Below, piece after piece: positions 59,792 to 64,000 of a stretch of 64,000 bases of DNA. Location: positions 2,170,001 through 2,234,000 of the forward strand of contig JAFFSR010000280.1 of the NCBI GenBank assembly GCA_017163975.1, written 5' to 3'. Each line of letters starts with the position of its first letter. The stretch's first letter is position 1. A program made the translations under genes and the position numbers. Source of the DNA: Anastatus disparis (Eukaryota > Arthropoda > Insecta > Hymenoptera > Eupelmidae). The notes below the pieces were generated by a model. That model ran no database searches, was not told the origin of the DNA, and worked only from the letters and a program-made list of their open reading frames with translations.

Positions 59792-60775
59792 AACAGCCTC
59801 AAAAAGAAATGAAAAGCTAACTTCAAAGGGTCGCATAATACACAAACCGGCAAAGTATTGTACTACTACTGATAGTGGAGAACGGAAAGATCTACAAATA
59901 TTTTAAACCAAATGAAAGGATTTTATAGCAAAGAAATTGATAAACATAGCAATGAAGAAAAAAATCAAAACAGTAAGGACTCAAACAGTACATATTCAAT
60001 GACAAATGATGAACATAAAAAAGAAGATGAACATCAAAAAGAAGATTCTGATTCTTTATTGGATAGTGACGAAAGCTTTAATTTAGATAAAATTAAAACT
60101 TCTAATCGAATACCTGATGATTATATTCAAACCTCTTAAAATTAAAATTTTAACGTCTAATTCTACATCAAACAATAATAAATCGAAATGATGAATGATC
60201 TCTTTTATTTAGGGAAAATACCTTAAGTGGTGGGGTGCGAATGACATAAAGTCAGCTGTTCGACAATGCTTAAAGAACGCCATTAGCATTCAATTGTCTG
60301 AACATTTTAAATGGGCTGGACGTGGAAAAATTGAAAATGACGCAACTAGAATACTTCACAACAGTTTCTTAAGCAAGATTATATTCAGTGAGTATCCAAA
60401 TATATTTCAAATAAGGTCAATACCCCTTTAATTTCTCGGTACCTCCTTACTTCTCGGTTCATATTATTTATATCATACAAAATAATATTTTAAAAATATA
60501 GTTTTAAAAAAAATTATTTTAGATTTATTTATATGACAGTTATAGTAAAGGGAATATTATTAAAAAAAAAATTAAAGTTAATTATCATTTCGTAAGTGCC
60601 TTGAAGAATACATTTAAAGATCTGACCATAAACGCGTTTAGAGGAGCCATGCAAGAAGCCTTACGCGTTTCGAAGCAGCGCAACAGAGACCGTCGTAATA
60701 GAGAAAACAGTAAAAAAGAAAATCGAAATTATTTAGATGTAATGAAGGAGTTGTACGAAAAATAATTGAAATATA
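59792..60775 (+). pseudogene. DUF4806-like gene, 5'-truncated
   Basis: It begins right after the LTR-like fragment with SKRNEKLTSKGRIIHKPAKY (59793-59860). A probable frameshift leads into MKGFYSKEIDKHSNEEKN and an acidic Ser/Asp stretch to 60139. After a TTTATTTAG acceptor near 60213 it reads WWGANDIKSAVRQCLKNAIS and LSEHFKWAGRGK, then a GTGAGT donor near 60390. This fits DUF4806, a domain common in insect transposon-linked proteins. The last part (SALKNTFKDLTINAFRGAMQ to MKELYEK, 60590-60765) is open and Arg-rich, but its splice acceptor is unclear. Molecular function unknown. It may partner the PIF transposase downstream. Confidence 0.5.
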
Positions 60776-60979
60776 TCAAGAGTATTAAATGTGGAGTAGT
60801 TCAAGAGTAGTTTATTGTAAGGATCACGGTTGGCGGAAAGAATATTCAACCGAATGTCTACTTCGAATCGCAGCCTTGCACATTATACTACAGACGTAAG
60901 AAAACTTCAAATCATATATCAAGTTTCGCATGTTGAATAGTTGGTTTTTTTTTAAAACAGTTATTTCAAATAAATGTCG

Positions 60980-61195
60980 AATTTTTTTTTTTTTTAATTA
61001 TATCCACGGGCATTACTGCCCTTTTTAACACATAAAAATTCATTTTTAAAACAACACAATTCGACGTATTATTTAACGTGGTGTCAGCCCACGGCAGAGA
61101 CAGCGAAAAAGCGACCAGACGGGGAATCGATCCCGCGCCAACGGGAATACGAGTCACGCGCCTTAGCCACTACTCCACTGAACTCTACTAAAGTA
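60980..61195 (-). mobile_element. tRNA-derived SINE
   Basis: Read on the minus strand, the head has an A box TAGTGGCTAAGGC (61172-61160) and a B box GGATCGATTCC (61133-61123), spaced as in tRNA genes. An unrelated body (CGCTGTCTCTGCCGTGGGC and following) and a terminal A run (T run at 60980-60994 on the plus strand) come after. The tail and body make this a SINE rather than a tRNA gene. Pol III transcription is expected. Confidence 0.7.
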
Positions 61196-61337
61196 ATTTA
61201 ATAATAAACTAATAGTAATTTAAATCAACAGTATTAAATTTTTTTATATAATTATTTAATTAAGAAATACAGATTTTATTTAAAAAAAGCATAATTAGAG
61301 TTATAATAAAAGTAATTTATTTTGTATTTTTATAAAA

Positions 61338-62431
61338 ATGATGTCGATAAATATTAAAGTAATTATGAAGCGAAATTTGACACATGATTTGCAGTTATCT
61401 TACGAGGAGAGTGCCCCACCTCCAAGAAAACCGATTCTACAATTGCCACAATTCAAAATATCAGTCAACAATTTTGAAGCATTATATGAATTAGTTAGAA
61501 ATCATTTACAAAAGTAATATGCTGTGAGGTTGCCGATTCAAGGAGTGATTAGATTAGCTTTGACTGTACAGTAAGTATTAATACTAAAAATTTTATTATC
61601 AATTTATGTTGTACGTAATTAATGTTATGATAAATTTTCAGTTATTTGGGACATGGAGGAAATTCTCGTTCAAATGCTCTTTATTTTAGGGTAGGCAAGG
61701 CCACATATTACAAAATTATATCTGAAACATGCAAGGTTATTACCGCAGTTTTGATTCCACTATTTGTACACCTTCCTGATGAAGAGCGTTGGCTTCAAAT
61801 TGCTCAAGAATTTGGGAATAAGTGGAATTTTTCAAACTGCATCGGAGCACTTGACGGTAAACATATGAGAATAAAAAGAACACCTCATGGAGATAGCGTT
61901 TTTTATAATTACAAAAAATTCCACAGCATTGTTCTTATGGCTGTCAGTGATGCTGACAGTAGGTTTATTTGGTTCACTGTAGGTGATGGAGGTAATTTCA
62001 ATTAGTTTTAAACAATAAAATAATAACTTATAATAAATAAGTAAATAATCTAATCGAATTGATTTCTAGGATCGTTTAGTGATTCAAGTGTCTTTAATGA
62101 ATGCACATTTAATAAAAAACTTATGTACAACCAGCTTCAAATACCTGGACCAATTCAATTGCCTGACAGCGAAAGATCAGCTCCATTGGTTTTTGTAGCT
62201 GATGAAATTTTTGGATTAGGACCAAATTTAACGAAGCCTTATTCTAGATCCCTATTAAGGACAGTAGAGGAAAGAATATTTAATTATAGATTAAGTCGGG
62301 CAAGGTTCACTATAGAATGTGCATTCGGAATTCTGTGTTCTAAATGGCAAGTTCTGAACAGTGCTCTTGGTCATAAATTAATTACTAGCAAGTATATTAT
62401 AAGTGCATGTTTGGCTTTCAAAATTTTTTAA
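61338..62431 (+). pseudogene. PIF/Harbinger transposase, three exons, one nonsense codon
   Basis: Exon 1 is 61338-61572 (MMSINIKVIMKR.., SAPPPRKPILQL), exon 2 is 61642-61991 and exon 3 is 62070-62431, with GTAAGT and GTAATT donors and TTTTCAG and TTTCTAG acceptors. Across the junctions the protein reads LTVHYLGHGGN and VGDGGSFSDSSVF. DDE blocks are present: IGALDGKHMRIKRTP (first Asp), VFVADEIFGLGPNL (second Asp), FTIECAFGILCSKW (Glu). A TAA at 61515-61517 after VRNHLQK breaks exon 1. Otherwise the frame is open to 62431, so the damage is small. It belongs to a different Harbinger lineage from the 39686 copy. No terminal repeats were identified. Confidence 0.8.
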
Positions 62432-62934
62432 TAAGCAACCGAATAAATCATAATTATGATTATAATAATATAATAATATTAGAAAATATAAATCGAAACG
62501 TGAGAAACCCTATTTTTATTAGGCAGAATTTAACAGAGTATTTTTTTAATGAAGAAGCGGTCCCTTGGCAACACAATTGCATTTAATATTAAAATAACAG
62601 TCTGATGTAGCAAATATATAAGAAAATGTTAATAATAGGTCTTATATAAAATTTTACACCAAACTTATCAAATAAATAAATTTCCAAGAAAAACGATTTT
62701 ATTTTATGCACATAATTGTTATTTATTAATTTTATAAAATAAATAAATAAAATAAAATGTATAAAGTCAAGAAAAAACCATTGTATTTTATGCGTATAAT
62801 AATAAAAATTTTTATTTATTTTTTCAAAAATACAGAATTTTTTATTGGGTTATTGATCCTTTTTTTTTTAAAAAAAAAGCTAATTATATAAAGGATATTG
62901 TCCTCTATATAATTAACTTTTTTCATATAATGAT
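62432..62934. other. AT-rich 3' flank, nothing seen
   Basis: No gene or terminal repeat was recognised. Confidence 0.5.
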
Positions 62935-63205
62935 ATCAGATAGATTCTAGCCCGGTTCCCGGTTAACACATTACATCAGGCTAGCCCATCTGACACACCA
63001 TACCGAAATCTTTGACTACCGATCGATGGTCAGTCATGTTTGTGAGCAACAATCAACCGATACCCAATGAGATCGGATTTTTCTAAGAGTCGCGCGATAT
63101 TATCAGCACATACACTAATTTTTCTTTTGAAAAAAAGTCAGAGGTACCTGACCAGGATTCCAACCCACGCCACCGCGCTCTCGTTGTTAATCCTTTGATG
63201 CTCAC
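62935..63205 (-). mobile_element. Probable SINE with tRNA-like promoter
   Basis: On the minus strand a B-box-like GGGTTGGAATCC (63166-63155) follows a GC-richer head (GAGCATCAAAGGATTAAC..GAGAGCGCGGTGGCG). The body (62935-63120) is markedly less AT-rich than its surroundings. The A box is poor and no clear tail is visible, so this is tentative. Confidence 0.4.
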
Positions 63206-64000
63206 AATTTTTTAATTTTATTATTTTTTTTCAACATCATTTATTTTTAAATTTTAAAATATATAACAAACATTTTATCGCTTAATTATTTACAATGTCC
63301 AATTAAAAGCTAAAGAATTTTCCTCATTTTCTTTTCTAATAAATGCATAGTCAATAAAATAAGTACAGAATAATAATCAATTATTTTTCTTGATCACTTA
63401 AGTTACTTATTGAAAATTTTTTTAATTATTGCCATAAATGCATTGACAACTTTCATCTTTCTGTTATCGCTTTTAGGTTTATTAGATACATTATTAAGTG
63501 ACTTATTTTCTTTTTCTACAGAAACTTACATTGCTGCTTTGATGTTGATGATGAGTTTAATCCTTCTGTTGAATTTTCTAAGTTTTCAGTGGAAACCACA
63601 TCATACAATTCCCAAATATTTTTGTCTTTTCGTTTCAAGAATCATTACTTAATAATCACTTAAGTGATTTAATCATTTCTAAATTCATGATTGATTATTG
63701 ATTATTATTCTATACTTTGAGTATAGTTTGAATTTGAGCAATTAAAAATATGACAACTTTACTATCTTACAAAATTAAATAACCTTTTTATTTGAAATCG
63801 ATCATTAATAAGATAAAAATTCAGAATTCTTTTTTATTTACACTTGCGTGATAATTATTCAGAGCATCTTTTATTAATTTAAATAATTTTTTAAAGTTTA
63901 AATTATAATCATTGCATATTAATAATATTGTAATTTTTTTTCTGATTTTAATAAATAAATAATCATAATATTTAGTGTGTTCATGCATATGGTCATTCGT
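63206..64000. other. AT-rich DNA, no gene seen
   Basis: An 80-aa hydrophobic frame at 63410-63652 lacks any recognisable motif or splice context. A palindromic AATAATCAATCATGA-like patch lies near 63650-63710. Confidence 0.45.

Noticed and set aside
61120..61190. A functional tRNA gene on the minus strand
   Set aside because: A and B boxes are present, but the sequence continues into an unrelated body and an A tail, and no acceptor-stem pairing was evident. A SINE fits better.
63410..63652. 80-aa hydrophobic open frame resembling a membrane peptide
   Set aside because: AT-rich sequence gives Leu/Ile/Phe-rich frames by chance. No supporting context.

Overview
This window looks like an AT-rich animal nuclear genome, most likely an insect. 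Supporting signs are spliced reading frames with GT..AG introns, BEL/Pao, CACTA, PIF/Harbinger, piggyBac and LINE families, tRNA-type SINE promoters and many (TA)n tracts. A hymenopteran is my guess, at low confidence. No conserved host protein-coding gene can be identified. Nearly everything recognisable is a mobile element, often several layers deep, in otherwise featureless AT-rich DNA.

Layout. 1-14.5 kb: AT-rich DNA with palindromic or TIR-bounded non-autonomous elements (5.6-6.1, 8.2-8.6, 12.1-13.0, 13.2-14.1 kb) and a GC-richer promoter-like patch at 9.3-10.6 kb that may hold the first exon of a minus-strand gene. 14.6-22.4 kb: a 7.8-kb CACTA/EnSpm-type element with two broken minus-strand genes; its transposase is split by a 662-bp MITE flanked by a TAA duplication. 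23.2-37.0 kb: a four-step nest. A piggyBac relic carries a foldback element with ~1.1-kb arms and a 5-bp GAGGA duplication. The left arm of that foldback carries a 10.7-kb LTR retrotransposon with nearly identical 1.72-kb LTRs, whose only recognisable gene is an open 404-aa Gag-like protein. No pol is visible.

37.0-48.5 kb: a PIF/Harbinger-like region bounded by matching inverted ends. It holds an open two-exon transposase on the plus strand and a broken Myb/SANT partner gene on the minus strand. The partner is interrupted by a BEL/Pao retrotransposon (42.3-47.6 kb) and a small MITE. The region also contains a 9 x 20-bp tandem array and a 1.2-kb palindrome-of-palindromes. 48.5-50.1 kb: a second Tnp2-like transposase pseudogene. 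50.1-52.7 kb: hairpin MITEs, including a sister of the MITE that broke the CACTA transposase. 53.6-59.0 kb: a purine-rich LINE with coiled-coil ORF1, endonuclease and a reverse transcriptase missing its catalytic core, then an extra coiled-coil ORF. 59.4-62.4 kb: an LTR-like promoter fragment, a DUF4806-like gene, a SINE and a second, nonsense-mutated PIF transposase. 63 kb: another probable SINE.

The insertions give a readable order of events. The least decayed items are the Gag-only LTR element and the Harbinger transposase at 39.7-40.8 kb. The broken genes beside them record older activity.
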